The position numbers were made by a program, and so were the translations under genes. This document shows, piece by piece, positions 50,834-60,195 of a stretch of DNA of 64,000 nt. The notes beneath the pieces were generated by a model, which saw only the letters and a program-made list of their open reading frames with translations, was not told the DNA's origin and did not search any database. Within the stretch, counting starts at the first letter, position 1. The number at the start of each line of letters is the position of its first letter. Source of the stretch: an uncultured Bacteroidales bacterium (lineage in GTDB: Bacteria > Bacteroidota > Bacteroidia > Bacteroidales > F082); contig CAMYXP010000001.1 in assembly GCA_947303085.1 (NCBI GenBank), positions 186,001 to 250,000 on the forward strand, in the 5' to 3' direction.

Positions 50834-51859
50834 TTATTTGTCAATGAAGCTAAGTCGCCAGGTGACGCCGACGTTGCCTTGATAAAGCAACTCTTTGCCT
50901 TTGGTGTCGTTGACAGCGAAGAAGGCATGGATGCGGATGTTGTTTTTATCTTTGATAGGATAGAACTCAACACCGCCACCGTAAGCTTTCATGTCGGTGC
51001 CTGGCAGCACGTATACGCCATAAGCATAGGTCGAAGGCTCCTCACCGAGGTCCATCTCGTTGACATCGTATGTGGCTTTTGCATAGATGTGAAGCCTGTT
51101 TTGTATGACATTCACGCCAACCTGACCAACCAATGAGATGTCGTCGCCAAAGAATTGATTGTGTTTTTCGGAGGTACGGTTGAAGAAGTCGAGATGACCA
51201 TCGACAGGTCCGAAATTAAACGACGTGCCGAGAGCCACAACGTTGAGAAAAGCGCCTTTTTGATACTCGTACATGTTAACGGAGCAAACCGGACCGAAGT
51301 GCTTGAAGTTGCCACGCCAATGCGCGCTGTAGTTATACATGCCGCTGTATAGATGCTCGCCGAATGGCGAGTTTGTGAACTGCAATGTGAAGGTGTTGCT
51401 GCCGTCGTCAGTGGTGTATTGAAGGTCTGTTCCGAACTGATAACAGCTGAGACCCCATGAAAGAGAAGCGAAATACACATCGATAGGAGCGAGGTCGTAT
51501 TCAATGCCGCCCATCGCCACCACTTCCTTACCTGCTGTCCAAGAGATGTTTTTCGTTATCCTCCATCCAATATAGAGATAATCGGTGGCGTCGAAGAAGC
51601 TGTTCTCGCTGTTGACTTTGTTGAGGCGCTGACGGTAAGCGTAGTAAAAATCATCGTTGATGTCGCCTTTCAAAATGACGTTGAGATACTTCCCAGAGAA
51701 ACCTGTCCAGGTGCTGTCGTTCTGGTTGAAGCAGTCGAAATCGGTTCTCACTTCAAACTTCAAAGTCTTGATTCCGAAGTCGTTTTCCTTTGTCATCGTT
51801 TGGGCGATACCAGTAGTTGCAAACAATGATAAAGCGATTATTAAAAGATATTTTTTCAT
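50834..51859 (-). CDS. Porin (OprO/OprP-like outer-membrane barrel)
   Basis: 341-residue outer-membrane protein. The ATG at 51859 starts a clean signal peptide (KKYLLIIALSLFATTGIAQ); the frame further upstream (to 52030) runs through a leader repeat and is rejected. The mature protein has ~16 amphipathic strand-like segments (YLYIGWRITKNISWTAGKE, YGGGVEFYPIKDKNN) that resemble phosphate-selective porin families. The specific solute is not known. First gene of the porin-Gate protein-aldo/keto reductase operon and divergent from deoC. Confidence 0.83.
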   Translation of the reverse strand: MKKYLLIIALSLFATTGIAQTMTKENDFGIKTLKFEVRTDFDCFNQNDSTWTGFSGKYLNVILKGDINDDFYYAYRQRLNKVNSENSFFDATDYLYIGWRITKNISWTAGKEVVAMGGIEYDLAPIDVYFASLSWGLSCYQFGTDLQYTTDDGSNTFTLQFTNSPFGEHLYSGMYNYSAHWRGNFKHFGPVCSVNMYEYQKGAFLNVVALGTSFNFGPVDGHLDFFNRTSEKHNQFFGDDISLVGQVGVNVIQNRLHIYAKATYDVNEMDLGEEPSTYAYGVYVLPGTDMKAYGGGVEFYPIKDKNNIRIHAFFAVNDTKGKELLYQGNVGVTWRLSFIDK

Positions 51860-51878
51860 ATAAATAATTTTCATGTTT

Positions 51879-51946
51879 GTCATTTCGAGCGAAGTCGAGA
51901 AATCCTCAAAGATTTCTCCATTCCGCTTCGCTTCAGTCGAAATGAC
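51879..51946 (-). repeat. GTCATTTCGA-family repeat in the porin leader
   Basis: Two-armed copy on the minus strand: GTCATTTCGACTGAAGCG to AGAAATCTTTG, then GGATTTCTCGACTTCGC to TCGAAATGAC. It is an imperfect 68-bp inverted repeat between the porin promoter and its ATG. Confidence 0.8.
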
Positions 51947-51966
51947 GGAATTAATAAATTTCGCTG

Positions 51967-51974
51967 CAAAATTA
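51967..51974 (-). promoter_or_regulatory. -7 promoter element for the porin operon
   Basis: TAATTTTG on the minus strand. The leader to the ATG at 51859 is ~100 nt and includes the repeat. Confidence 0.5.
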
Positions 51975-51987
51975 TGAAATTTTTTCC

Positions 51988-51995
51988 TATCTTTG
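51988..51995 (+). promoter_or_regulatory. -7 promoter element for deoC; decides its start
   Basis: TATCTTTG. The TTG at 51993 lies inside it, so translation starts at ATG 52020. Confidence 0.55.
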
Positions 51996-52019
51996 CAAAT
52001 CAATATAAATATTAAAGTC

Positions 52020-52862
52020 ATGAATTTCAAATCTTATAATTATACTGAAGAACAACTTCAGGCGAGAATCGACCAAATCATCAAGAAACAAAGCGAAAGC
52101 AGCGACAGAAGAGAGGCTTTGAAAACCATTTTCCAGAGCATCGACTTCACCACTTTGGAGGCTTTCGACAATGCCAAGAAGATTGAAGAATTCTGCGCTA
52201 AAGCCATTGATTTTCAAAAAAATAGCATGGGGATCTCGGTTCCTGCCATCTGCATCTACAGTCCGTTTGTGAAACAGGCTAAAGGTCTTTTGAAAGGCAG
52301 CGGAATAAAAGTGGCGACGGTGGCTTGCTGCTTCCCTTCAGGTCAGATGCCGTTCGATTTGAAGAAAAAAGAGGTCGCATATTGCGTTGAACAGGGTGCC
52401 GACGAGGTCGATATGGTCATTTCACGCGGTACTTTCCTCGCAGGAAATTACGACGAGGTTTACAACGAGATCCAGGCAATCCGTGAAATTTGCAAATCAC
52501 CGGTTCATCTGAAGGTCATTCTTGAGACCGGCGAGCTGAAGACCCCTGCTAACATCCGCAAAGCCAGCGAGTTAGCCATCCTCGCGGGTGCTGATTTCAT
52601 CAAGACTTCAACAGGAAAAATCGCTGTCAACGCCACCCCGATGGCGGCTCTCGTGATGTGCGACACCATAAAGGAATACTTTGAGGCGACTGGACAAATG
52701 GTCGGCTTCAAACCTGCTGGCGGCATGTCGACAATCGAAGACGCGCTCACCTATTATTATATAGTGAAAGATGTCCTCGGCGAGAAATGGCTGAACAAAA
52801 ATTATTTCCGTGTCGGAACCAGCCGTTTAGCCGGAAAGGTAATGGAAGAACTGACGAAATAA
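52020..52862 (+). CDS. deoC: Deoxyribose-phosphate aldolase
   Basis: 280-residue class I aldolase that splits 2-deoxyribose-5-phosphate to acetaldehyde and glyceraldehyde-3-phosphate in deoxynucleoside catabolism. The Schiff-base lysine is Lys195 (ADFIKTSTGK). The supporting residues Asp131 (DEVDMVI) and Lys165 (HLKVILETGE) are present. The length is a little above the ~220-260 usual because of an N-terminal helical extension (~1-45). The TAA stop is the start of a GATAAG repeat that doubles as a terminator stem. Confidence 0.95.
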   Translation: MNFKSYNYTEEQLQARIDQIIKKQSESSDRREALKTIFQSIDFTTLEAFDNAKKIEEFCAKAIDFQKNSMGISVPAICIYSPFVKQAKGLLKGSGIKVATVACCFPSGQMPFDLKKKEVAYCVEQGADEVDMVISRGTFLAGNYDEVYNEIQAIREICKSPVHLKVILETGELKTPANIRKASELAILAGADFIKTSTGKIAVNATPMAALVMCDTIKEYFEATGQMVGFKPAGGMSTIEDALTYYYIVKDVLGEKWLNKNYFRVGTSRLAGKVMEELTK

Positions 52863-52938
52863 GGATAAGAAGGATAAGAAAGGATAAGAGAGGATAAGGC
52901 TTATCAGCCGATAGGCGCTTATCCTTCTTATCTTTTTT
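52860..52938. terminator. GATAAG-repeat terminator between deoC and the GLUG protein gene
   Basis: GATAAGAAGGATAAG (52864-52878) pairs perfectly with CTTATCCTTCTTATC (52918-52932). Further GGATAAG units lie in the loop and a T run follows. The first 17 bases from the deoC stop are identical to those following the GH92 gene at 7573. Confidence 0.8.
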
Positions 52939-54520
52939 ATCTTTTTATCAATTTTGTGATTGCTCCATCTATATTAATAAGGTACATCCCCTTATTCAAA
53001 TCTCTTACGTCGATGACGTTGGCGTTTTCAACCGTTTTTATAATTTTTCCGTCAAGGGAATAAATTATAACCAATTGAGGCTCAATGTTTTTAATGTAAA
53101 TAAAATCTGATGTCGGGTTAGGATAAATCTGTATCTCAAGCTTGTTTGTCTCGGATATGCCTGCATTGTCGAGGGTGGTGAAATACTTTTGCTCGCACGA
53201 CTTGGTGATGCCGTCGGCAAATTGTATAGTCAAGTTGTAAACATAGTCGGTGTTAGGCTCGAGGTCTACCAAATTTGCCTCAACGAAACCTTCAGTTGAT
53301 ACGTTTATTTCAATCCAATCGGTTGTGTTTGTGACCGCATATTTGAGAATAGCGATCTCAATATCGTCGTTGCCTTGGCGGATGTTTCCCGACAATCTTG
53401 CTGTGTGTGCTGTGATTTCGTCGGCATCATAAATCTTGATGTCGGAGAGACCGTGGATGGGGTAGCCGTTGTTGATGCCGTTGTCCATCACGAAGATGTG
53501 TGTGCTCTGGTCGATCTGGTTTTTGAAATCCTCGGTCTTCATCTCGTCGGATGTCATCGAGGTTCCGTAGTTGGTGGTACCTCCGCAGGTGTTGAGGTAA
53601 TAACAGTTCGTGACTGTAATCGAGGCCTCTTCTTTGGTTGGATTTATTGGGCTCACCATGCCGAAGATGCCGCCTTTGGTGCCGGCGTTGAGAGTTCCGA
53701 TATTGTAACAATTGCTTACGGTGACGTCGTTGCTGCTGTTTGTGGCGCCGATAATACCAGCCGCCACGCTCATGAGATTAGCTGTAACTGTCAGAGTACC
53801 AGTGTTATAGCAATTTTCAATCTTCACGTTGTCTTGGGCGAACCCTACAATGCCGCCGATACCCGCATTGCCGATAAACCCGCTGTTTGAGGTGTTGTAA
53901 GTGCCTGAAAAAGAGCATTGCGCGACACTGGCGTTGGATAGCGCTATGGCTGCAATGCCACCGCCACCGCAGTAAGTAGCGCTGTGTGTTACCGTGATGT
54001 TGCCCGAGAAACTGCATCTGTAAACGCGCGCGTCGTCGGTGATGCCGCCCACGATACCCGCAGCACCCTGACCGGTGGCGTTGATGGTAGCGTTAGTGAC
54101 CGATAGCTTCCGAATACTTCCGCTTTCATTGAGACCCATAAACAACGCGGCGCCGTCTAAACTTGAAGTTATCGACAGATTGCTGATTGTGTGATAGTCA
54201 CCGTCGAAAATGCCGGAAAAGATATAACCGTTCAAGTCGAGATTGGCGGTGCCTATCGGCGTCCAGTTGATGTTGTTGAGGTCTAAATCGTCGGTCATAA
54301 GGAAATATTTTCCTTTATACACCGAGATACCCTGTGCCTGATAGCCCTCGTTGACTTTCTGAGCGAGATAGGCGAGGTTTTCAGCCGTCTCGATGAGATA
54401 AGGGTCGCTGAAAGTGCCGCTGCCGTTGGTCCATGCCACTGCTGTGCCGTCCCAGACATCCAATGCGAAAGCATTGATTGTAAGTAATAAAGTGACAATT
54501 GTAGTAATAAATTTTTTCAT
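52937..54520 (-). CDS. T9SS-exported protein with GLUG-like repeats
   Basis: 527-residue surface protein. The signal peptide (~1-19) ends in NAFA. Residues ~28-345 contain parallel-beta-type repeats with recurrent GGIVG, NCYNTGTL and SFSG motifs, which fit GLUG-type beta-helix adhesins. A fibronectin-III-like domain (~355-450) and a type A T9SS sorting domain follow (from ~465, IYPNPTSDF, LNKGMYLINI, ending KLIKR). The likely role is adhesion or surface coat. It sits only 1 bp after ettA and is the last gene of the lptF/G operon. Confidence 0.88.
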   Translation of the reverse strand: MKKFITTIVTLLLTINAFALDVWDGTAVAWTNGSGTFSDPYLIETAENLAYLAQKVNEGYQAQGISVYKGKYFLMTDDLDLNNINWTPIGTANLDLNGYIFSGIFDGDYHTISNLSITSSLDGAALFMGLNESGSIRKLSVTNATINATGQGAAGIVGGITDDARVYRCSFSGNITVTHSATYCGGGGIAAIALSNASVAQCSFSGTYNTSNSGFIGNAGIGGIVGFAQDNVKIENCYNTGTLTVTANLMSVAAGIIGATNSSNDVTVSNCYNIGTLNAGTKGGIFGMVSPINPTKEEASITVTNCYYLNTCGGTTNYGTSMTSDEMKTEDFKNQIDQSTHIFVMDNGINNGYPIHGLSDIKIYDADEITAHTARLSGNIRQGNDDIEIAILKYAVTNTTDWIEINVSTEGFVEANLVDLEPNTDYVYNLTIQFADGITKSCEQKYFTTLDNAGISETNKLEIQIYPNPTSDFIYIKNIEPQLVIIYSLDGKIIKTVENANVIDVRDLNKGMYLINIDGAITKLIKR

Positions 54521-54521
54521 A

Positions 54522-56198
54522 TTACATCAGTTTTTTGTATCTGAACTTCTTAGGTTGTTGATTACCAAGACGTTTTATCTTGTTTTCCTCGTATTCCGAG
54601 TAGCTTCCTTCAAAGAAATAGACCTGCGAGTCGCCTTCGAAAGCCAAGATGTGTGTAGCGATTCTGTCCAAGAACCAGCGGTCGTGCGAGATGATGACAG
54701 CGCAACCCGCGAAGTTCTCCAAGCCTTCTTCCAGCGCGCGCAAAGTGTTGACATCTATGTCGTTAGTCGGCTCGTCGAGGAGCAGCACGTTGGCTTCCTG
54801 CTTGAGCGTGAGCGCGAGATGCATGCGGTTTCTCTCACCGCCCGAGAGGACTCCCGCTTTTTTCTGCTGAGCGTCGCCGCCGAAGTTGAACCTCGACACG
54901 TAGGCTCTCGACGGCATGGTACGTTTGCCGAGCTGAATCAGCTCGTTACCGCCTGAGATGACCTCCCAAACGGTCTTCTCCGGGTCGATATCGGCATGTT
55001 GCTGGTCGACATAGCCTATCTTCACGGTCTCTCCGACCTCGAAAGTGCCTGAATCGGGCTTCTCGAGTCCCATAATCATGCGGAAGAGCGTCGTTTTACC
55101 GGCTCCGTTTGGTCCGATGACACCCACAATGCCCGCAGGCGGCAGACTGAAGCTGAGATTCTCAAACAAAACCTTGTCGCCGAAGGCTTTCGTAACGTTC
55201 TTAGCCTCAATGACTTTGTTGCCGAGGCGGTCGCCGTTCGGGATGTATATCTCGAGTTTTTCTTCTTTCTCTTTCACGTCTTCGTTGAGCATCTTCTCAT
55301 ACGACTCGAGACGTGCCTTGCCCTTGGCGTGCCGTGCCTTCGGCGCCATGCGCACCCACTCCAACTCACGCTCGAGGGTCTTTCTTCTCTTGCTCTCTGT
55401 CTTTTCCTCCATCGCCATGCGCGCGGTCTTCTGGTCGAGCCACGACGAGTAGTTGCCTTTCCACGGGATGCCTTCGCCACGGTCTAGCTCCAAAATCCAG
55501 CCCGCGACGTGGTCGAGGAAGTAACGGTCGTGAGTGACAGCAATCACGGTGCCTTTGTATTGCTGCAAATGACTCTCCAACCATTGTATAGCCTCCGCGT
55601 CGAGGTGGTTGGTAGGCTCGTCGAGGAGCAAAATGTCGGGTTCTTGCAGAAGCAGTCTCACCAAGGCGACCCTACGTCTCTCGCCTCCCGACAGATTCTT
55701 CACCGGCGTGTCGCCATCGGGACAGTTGAGCGCGTCCATGGCGCGTTCGAGTTTGCTGTCGAGGTTCCAGCCGTCGTGCTGCTCGATGAGTTCGGTCAAC
55801 TCGCCCTGTCGCTCGATGAGCTTGTCGAAGTCGGCGTCCGGCTCAGCGAATTTATTGCTTATCTCTTCGTATTCCTTGAGCATGTCGACAACTTCCTGCG
55901 CGCCTTCTTCCACTACCTGGCGCACTGTCTTGGCGTCGTCGAGCTGTGGCTCCTGGTCGAGCATGCCCACCGAATAGCCTGGCGAGAACACCACTTCGCC
56001 GTTATACGATTTCTCCTTGCCCGCGATGATGCGCAGCAAGGTCGACTTTCCGGCGCCGTTCAAGCCGATGATGCCAATCTTCGCCCCGTAATAAAACGAG
56101 AGGTAAATGTCTTTCAATATCTGTCGTGACGGCGGAATTATCTTGCTCACTCCAACCATCGAGAAGATTATCTTTTTATCGTCATTGTTATTTGCCAT
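54522..56198 (-). CDS. ettA: ABC-F ATPase, energy-dependent translational throttle EttA-like
   Basis: 558-residue soluble ABC-F protein with two ATPase domains and no membrane segment; it acts at the ribosomal E site. Walker A motifs are GLNGAGKST and GPNGAGKTT, and signature motifs are LSGGERRRVAL and LSGGERNRMHL. The linker contains the P-site-interaction helices (~245-320, AMEEKTESKRRKTLERELEW) and the EttA-type arm region (~95-140). The SMVGVSKIIPPSRQILKDI start is typical of EttA. 45 bp after the second glycosyltransferase gene. Confidence 0.95.
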   Translation of the reverse strand: MANNNDDKKIIFSMVGVSKIIPPSRQILKDIYLSFYYGAKIGIIGLNGAGKSTLLRIIAGKEKSYNGEVVFSPGYSVGMLDQEPQLDDAKTVRQVVEEGAQEVVDMLKEYEEISNKFAEPDADFDKLIERQGELTELIEQHDGWNLDSKLERAMDALNCPDGDTPVKNLSGGERRRVALVRLLLQEPDILLLDEPTNHLDAEAIQWLESHLQQYKGTVIAVTHDRYFLDHVAGWILELDRGEGIPWKGNYSSWLDQKTARMAMEEKTESKRRKTLERELEWVRMAPKARHAKGKARLESYEKMLNEDVKEKEEKLEIYIPNGDRLGNKVIEAKNVTKAFGDKVLFENLSFSLPPAGIVGVIGPNGAGKTTLFRMIMGLEKPDSGTFEVGETVKIGYVDQQHADIDPEKTVWEVISGGNELIQLGKRTMPSRAYVSRFNFGGDAQQKKAGVLSGGERNRMHLALTLKQEANVLLLDEPTNDIDVNTLRALEEGLENFAGCAVIISHDRWFLDRIATHILAFEGDSQVYFFEGSYSEYEENKIKRLGNQQPKKFRYKKLM

Positions 56199-56243
56199 AA
56201 TTCTTTCTTAGTTTGAAGTTTGAAATTTGGAGTCTCCAAACTG

Positions 56244-57422
56244 TTACTTTTGTAATACTGTTATCATTGCATCTTCCATTATTTTTGTCGCGGCTCCCCA
56301 GTCGTAGACGCGGTTCACGAAATTGAAGCCTTCTTCGGCTATCTCAGCAGCCTTGTCGGGACGTTGCAGCAGGAACACTATGTCGGCGGCTAACTCCGAA
56401 GAGTTGTTGTCGACCAGAATCTCTTTTCCGTTGACAGCATGCAACGAGCCGTTCGCCAATGCCGTGGTGATGCACGGAATCTTCATCGACATTGCCTCGA
56501 GAAGCTTGTTCTGGAGACCTGTTCCTATGCGCATCGGGGCGATGAAGATTCGGCTCTGGGCATAAGCGTCGCGCATGTCGTCAATCCAGCCGCTCACAAT
56601 GATGTTTTCGCAAGCCACCTTCTTAACCTTCAGGTCAGGCTGGGCACCGGCGATGTACAGCTTGGCGTTCGGTATTTGCTCCCACACCTTCGGCATTATC
56701 TCGTATGCCAGAAACTCCACTGCGTTGACGTTAGGCGCATAACCCATATTGCCGGTAAACACGATGTCGTATTTCTTCTCGCGCTCCTGCGGCTTGTAGT
56801 ATTCGTGGTCGACGCCGTTAGGCACGATGAGTATTTTCTTCTTGTCGGGATGGTCGATATTCGCCCTGTCAGGCTCGCTGATGATGGTCTTCACGTCGAA
56901 CTCGTCGAAAATCTTGTTCTCATATCGCTTCAGACGATTGTATTCCATCTCGAAAAACGGTCTTGAAAACATTCCCGCAATCTCGGCCCTGCGTTTCATT
57001 CCCATCGAGAAAACATCTTGATAATCAATGGTTTTAGGGATTTTTACCTTATGAAGATATGGTGCCACGCGCAGCAGCTGACCGAATAGCATGTCGGGCT
57101 TGTGGTGCGCGATGAGCTGATGTACCTTCTTTTTTGCCTTCGAGCTGTAGAAATATCCGCATTGTATAGGCAAACCGAGCAGATACGACCTGAAAACGTT
57201 GAAAAGTATGCCAATCTTCGGCAGGTCGATGAAGTTCACCGAGGCGCAGTAGGGTTGCATAGCCTGAAAAGCTGCCTGCTTGTCGACTTTCTTGTCGTCG
57301 TTGAGCGCGCAAAGCACAATCTCGTTGTTCTTCGCCAGCTGCTTTATCTGGTTGTAAGCCCTCAGTTTGTCGCCTTTCTCAAGCGGCCACGGTATTCTTG
57401 GTAATAATACGAATATCTTCAT
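56244..57422 (-). CDS. Glycosyltransferase family 4 protein
   Basis: 392-residue GT-B enzyme, probably cytoplasmic-membrane associated, that transfers a nucleotide-sugar to an acceptor in glycan or lipopolysaccharide synthesis. The N-terminal start KIFVLLPRIPWPLEKGDKLRAYNQI and the GVDHEYYKPQE and GTGLQNKLLEAMSMKIPCITT segments fit the GT4 group, including the subset associated with exopolysaccharide loci. Acceptor and sugar unknown. It follows the other glycosyltransferase gene by 9 bp. Confidence 0.85.
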   Translation of the reverse strand: MKIFVLLPRIPWPLEKGDKLRAYNQIKQLAKNNEIVLCALNDDKKVDKQAAFQAMQPYCASVNFIDLPKIGILFNVFRSYLLGLPIQCGYFYSSKAKKKVHQLIAHHKPDMLFGQLLRVAPYLHKVKIPKTIDYQDVFSMGMKRRAEIAGMFSRPFFEMEYNRLKRYENKIFDEFDVKTIISEPDRANIDHPDKKKILIVPNGVDHEYYKPQEREKKYDIVFTGNMGYAPNVNAVEFLAYEIMPKVWEQIPNAKLYIAGAQPDLKVKKVACENIIVSGWIDDMRDAYAQSRIFIAPMRIGTGLQNKLLEAMSMKIPCITTALANGSLHAVNGKEILVDNNSSELAADIVFLLQRPDKAAEIAEEGFNFVNRVYDWGAATKIMEDAMITVLQK

Positions 57423-57431
57423 TTAGCTTTT

Positions 57432-58652
57432 CTAATTCAATACTGTAATTTCTCTCTTCGATTTTATCTCATCGTAGAAAATAAGTAACCTATTGATAAT
57501 CTTTTTGTTGTCGTAAACTTCCTCAACCAGTCTCCTGGCGTTCATGCCGATAGCTTCCGCCTCTTCGGGATGCTGGTAAAGCCTGCAGATGTTTTCAACC
57601 ATCTTCGGCACGTTGTCGGCGATGATGATGTTGTCGAACTCAGTATAAAGTATGCCCTCGGCGCCCACCAAAGTGGTGATGACGGTGTTGCCCAGCGCCA
57701 TCGACTCGATGATTTTGATGCGCATGCCGCTGCCCGAGAACAATGGCACTATCGCCACGTTGTGTTGGTTCACAAACTCATGGGCGTCGGCGACCTCACC
57801 AACGACGAACACGTTCTTTTTCTTCGTCTTCCTCAGCCATTTCGGCATGTTTCGTCCCGCCAGATACAGCTTCGCGTCGGGCGTGCGCTCCAAAACCTTG
57901 TCCCACACGTTTTTGAGGAACCATTTTATGCCTTCTTCATTTGGCATCCAGTTCATCGAGCCTATATGATAGAACGTCGGGGCGTCGCCGACCTCAAAAA
58001 CAGGGTCGAATTTTTCGATGTCCACGCCGAAAGGCAGGTCAATGACAGGTGTCGCCGTCACACGACGGAAGAAGCTGGCGTCGGTGGTAGTTATGGCTGC
58101 AATGCCGTCGACTTTGTCGATGACACTCATCTCATATTTCCGTAAGGTGCGCACTAAGTGGTTGATATACCATCGTTTAGCAAAGAAAATGGTCTTCTTC
58201 GCCATACGCTCCCAAATCTTATGCTCGACGTTATGCGCGCGCAGCACTATGGTGGCATTCGAGTGTTCCCTGATGGTCTCGATGTACGGTGCCATGTAAA
58301 TCATCTCGAGCTGCACTATGTCGAACCGCTCTTTTTTCAAAACCTTGATGAGCCTTTTTTTGAACTCTTCCGAAACAAACCTCTGAACATGATACGACTC
58401 GTCGGAAAACAGGTTTTTGAAAGCTTCCTTCAGCTTGATGCCCAAGTCGATATCGATAAACTCGATTCTTGTCTTTTTGCGATAATCCTGGGGTATATCA
58501 TTGATGTCGACATGATATTTGTTGCTGTTGAAAGCCATCACTTTCACGTTGTGACCCGCCTCAAGCAGACCCGTCACGATGCTGTTCATTGCCATCGGGC
58601 CGCCTTCGCCTGGTGGGAACGGTGATTTGTTGCATAACAGTAAAATATTCAT
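57432..58652 (-). CDS. Glycosyltransferase family 4 protein
   Basis: 406-residue GT-B enzyme. N-terminal LLLCNKSPFPPGEGGPMAM, GVDIEKFDPVFEVG in the middle, and GMRIKIIESMALGNTVITT near the C-terminus are typical of GT4 donors. It starts at ATG 58652, overlapping the lptF/G stop (ATGA). It is a homologue-level neighbour of the next glycosyltransferase, possibly from an old duplication. The context suggests an envelope glycan or lipid-linked glycan. Confidence 0.86.
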   Translation of the reverse strand: MNILLLCNKSPFPPGEGGPMAMNSIVTGLLEAGHNVKVMAFNSNKYHVDINDIPQDYRKKTRIEFIDIDLGIKLKEAFKNLFSDESYHVQRFVSEEFKKRLIKVLKKERFDIVQLEMIYMAPYIETIREHSNATIVLRAHNVEHKIWERMAKKTIFFAKRWYINHLVRTLRKYEMSVIDKVDGIAAITTTDASFFRRVTATPVIDLPFGVDIEKFDPVFEVGDAPTFYHIGSMNWMPNEEGIKWFLKNVWDKVLERTPDAKLYLAGRNMPKWLRKTKKKNVFVVGEVADAHEFVNQHNVAIVPLFSGSGMRIKIIESMALGNTVITTLVGAEGILYTEFDNIIIADNVPKMVENICRLYQHPEEAEAIGMNARRLVEEVYDNKKIINRLLIFYDEIKSKREITVLN

Positions 58653-60118
58653 ATCGTCTTTCTTTTTTTATCTTTTTTCATGAATAGTTTTTTCCATGAC
58701 TCGGCGTCGAGCAGTGCCGCGTCGGTGGTGGCTTTGAAGGTGAGGAAGATGCCGATGGGGAAGAGTACCAGCGACGAGATCCAGGCGCCAAGAAACACTG
58801 ACATGTCGCCGTTCACCGCCACTCGCTCCCCGATGATGGTGATGACGTAGTAAATCACGAAAAACACCACGCTCACGACCACCGGCATGCCCAGTCCGCC
58901 CTTGCGGATGATGGCTCCCAACGGTGCCCCGATGAAGAAAAACAGTATGCACGCCACACTCAGTGTGAACTTCTGGTTCAGCACCTGCTCGTGCTTGCGT
59001 ATGTTGATCCTCTGGTTGTTCATCTCCTTGCTAATGGTGACGAGGCTTTCCTTGGTGTTGGTGGTGTTGGCCAACGCTATCCCCACCACAGACTGACGTT
59101 CTTTCTCCGGAAGGTTGCTTAGCAACGGCCAGTTAAACACGCTGATGGTGTCGTTGAGCGTCGCGTCGTCGTATTTCTTCTTGAGTTTCTTGTCGGAACG
59201 CACAAAACTGGCCTCGTCGGTACTCATGAATTGAAATCTGCTGAGCAACGACCTGTCGTTCGACTCCTGCCTGTGTTCGTAAAGTACGTTCAAAGAGTCT
59301 ATCGCCACGTTCAACTGCCTGATATTCAGCATCGATTGGTGCGTCTTGAAGGCGTCTTCGTCCATGTGATGCATGTCGAACTGCGACATGTCGAACGAAA
59401 CAAGCTGCCGTTTGAAAGCCATCTTCTGGAATGGACGACGTGTACGATAGTCTCTGTCGTCGATCATCTCGCTGTAGTTGTAGCCGTCGTAAAGCGTGAA
59501 AATCATGTTACGCTGGCTTGGTGTCATGGCCATATATCCCGAGTCGGCTACAGTGACGTTGACGTTGCCCTTGCCCTCAGTGTGGTCGTAAATCATGATG
59601 TCGTACATCCAGTTGCTGTCCTTGCTTTTCTTCGCCACCCTGATGACGTACTTGTCCAAGCCGCGGTAAAACACCCCTTCGGGAATCTCAAGAGTCATCT
59701 TTTTATGACTCACATCGTAAAGCATCGACTGCATCTTGAGGTTGGCATAAGGCATCACGTTGTTCGAGAAGAAAAAGCCTAACACGCTCATTACCAACGA
59801 GAAATAAAGCAACGGACGCATCACCTTCCAAGTGGAGATGCCGCTGGCTTTCATCGCCACCAGCTCATAAAACTCACCTAAGTTGCCGAAACACATCAGC
59901 GAAGAGAGCAAAATAGCCAAAGGCAATGCCATCGGGACAAAGGTGACGGAGGTGTAGAACAAAAGCTTGAACATCACCCAAAACTCGACACCTTTGCCGA
60001 TAAACTCATCGACCCATGTCCACAAAAACTGCATCAAAAGGATGAAAATGGCAACGAAAAATGTGAAAATGAACGTGCCAATGTATTGTCTTATAATATA
60101 AATCCCTAACTTTTTCAA
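58649..60118 (-). CDS. LptF/LptG-family lipopolysaccharide export permease
   Basis: 489-residue inner-membrane permease of the YjgP/YjgQ family, part of the LptBFG transporter that extracts LPS. It starts with TTG at 60118 (no nearby ATG); MKKLGIYIIRQYIGTFIFTF matches the usual N-terminus. Three N-terminal membrane helices (~9-33, 54-77, 96-116) precede a large periplasmic jelly-roll (~120-375). Three more helices follow (~395-470). A basic tail ends the protein. Whether it is LptF or LptG cannot be told; the partner is not in the window. First gene of the operon. Confidence 0.9.
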   Translation of the reverse strand: MKKLGIYIIRQYIGTFIFTFFVAIFILLMQFLWTWVDEFIGKGVEFWVMFKLLFYTSVTFVPMALPLAILLSSLMCFGNLGEFYELVAMKASGISTWKVMRPLLYFSLVMSVLGFFFSNNVMPYANLKMQSMLYDVSHKKMTLEIPEGVFYRGLDKYVIRVAKKSKDSNWMYDIMIYDHTEGKGNVNVTVADSGYMAMTPSQRNMIFTLYDGYNYSEMIDDRDYRTRRPFQKMAFKRQLVSFDMSQFDMHHMDEDAFKTHQSMLNIRQLNVAIDSLNVLYEHRQESNDRSLLSRFQFMSTDEASFVRSDKKLKKKYDDATLNDTISVFNWPLLSNLPEKERQSVVGIALANTTNTKESLVTISKEMNNQRINIRKHEQVLNQKFTLSVACILFFFIGAPLGAIIRKGGLGMPVVVSVVFFVIYYVITIIGERVAVNGDMSVFLGAWISSLVLFPIGIFLTFKATTDAALLDAESWKKLFMKKDKKRKTI

Positions 60119-60135
60119 ATCATCTAAATAAACTG

Positions 60136-60143
60136 CAAATATA
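60136..60143 (-). promoter_or_regulatory. -7 promoter element for the lptF/G operon
   Basis: TATATTTG on the minus strand, 18 bp before the TTG start at 60118. Confidence 0.5.
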
Positions 60144-60195
60144 ACGAATTATTCAAATAATTGGTATAAATTTTAAATTTTTATTATAAAATATG

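Noticed and set aside
51860..52030. 57-codon extension of the porin.
   Set aside because: It crosses the leader repeat and the divergent deoC promoter; a proper signal peptide begins at 51859.
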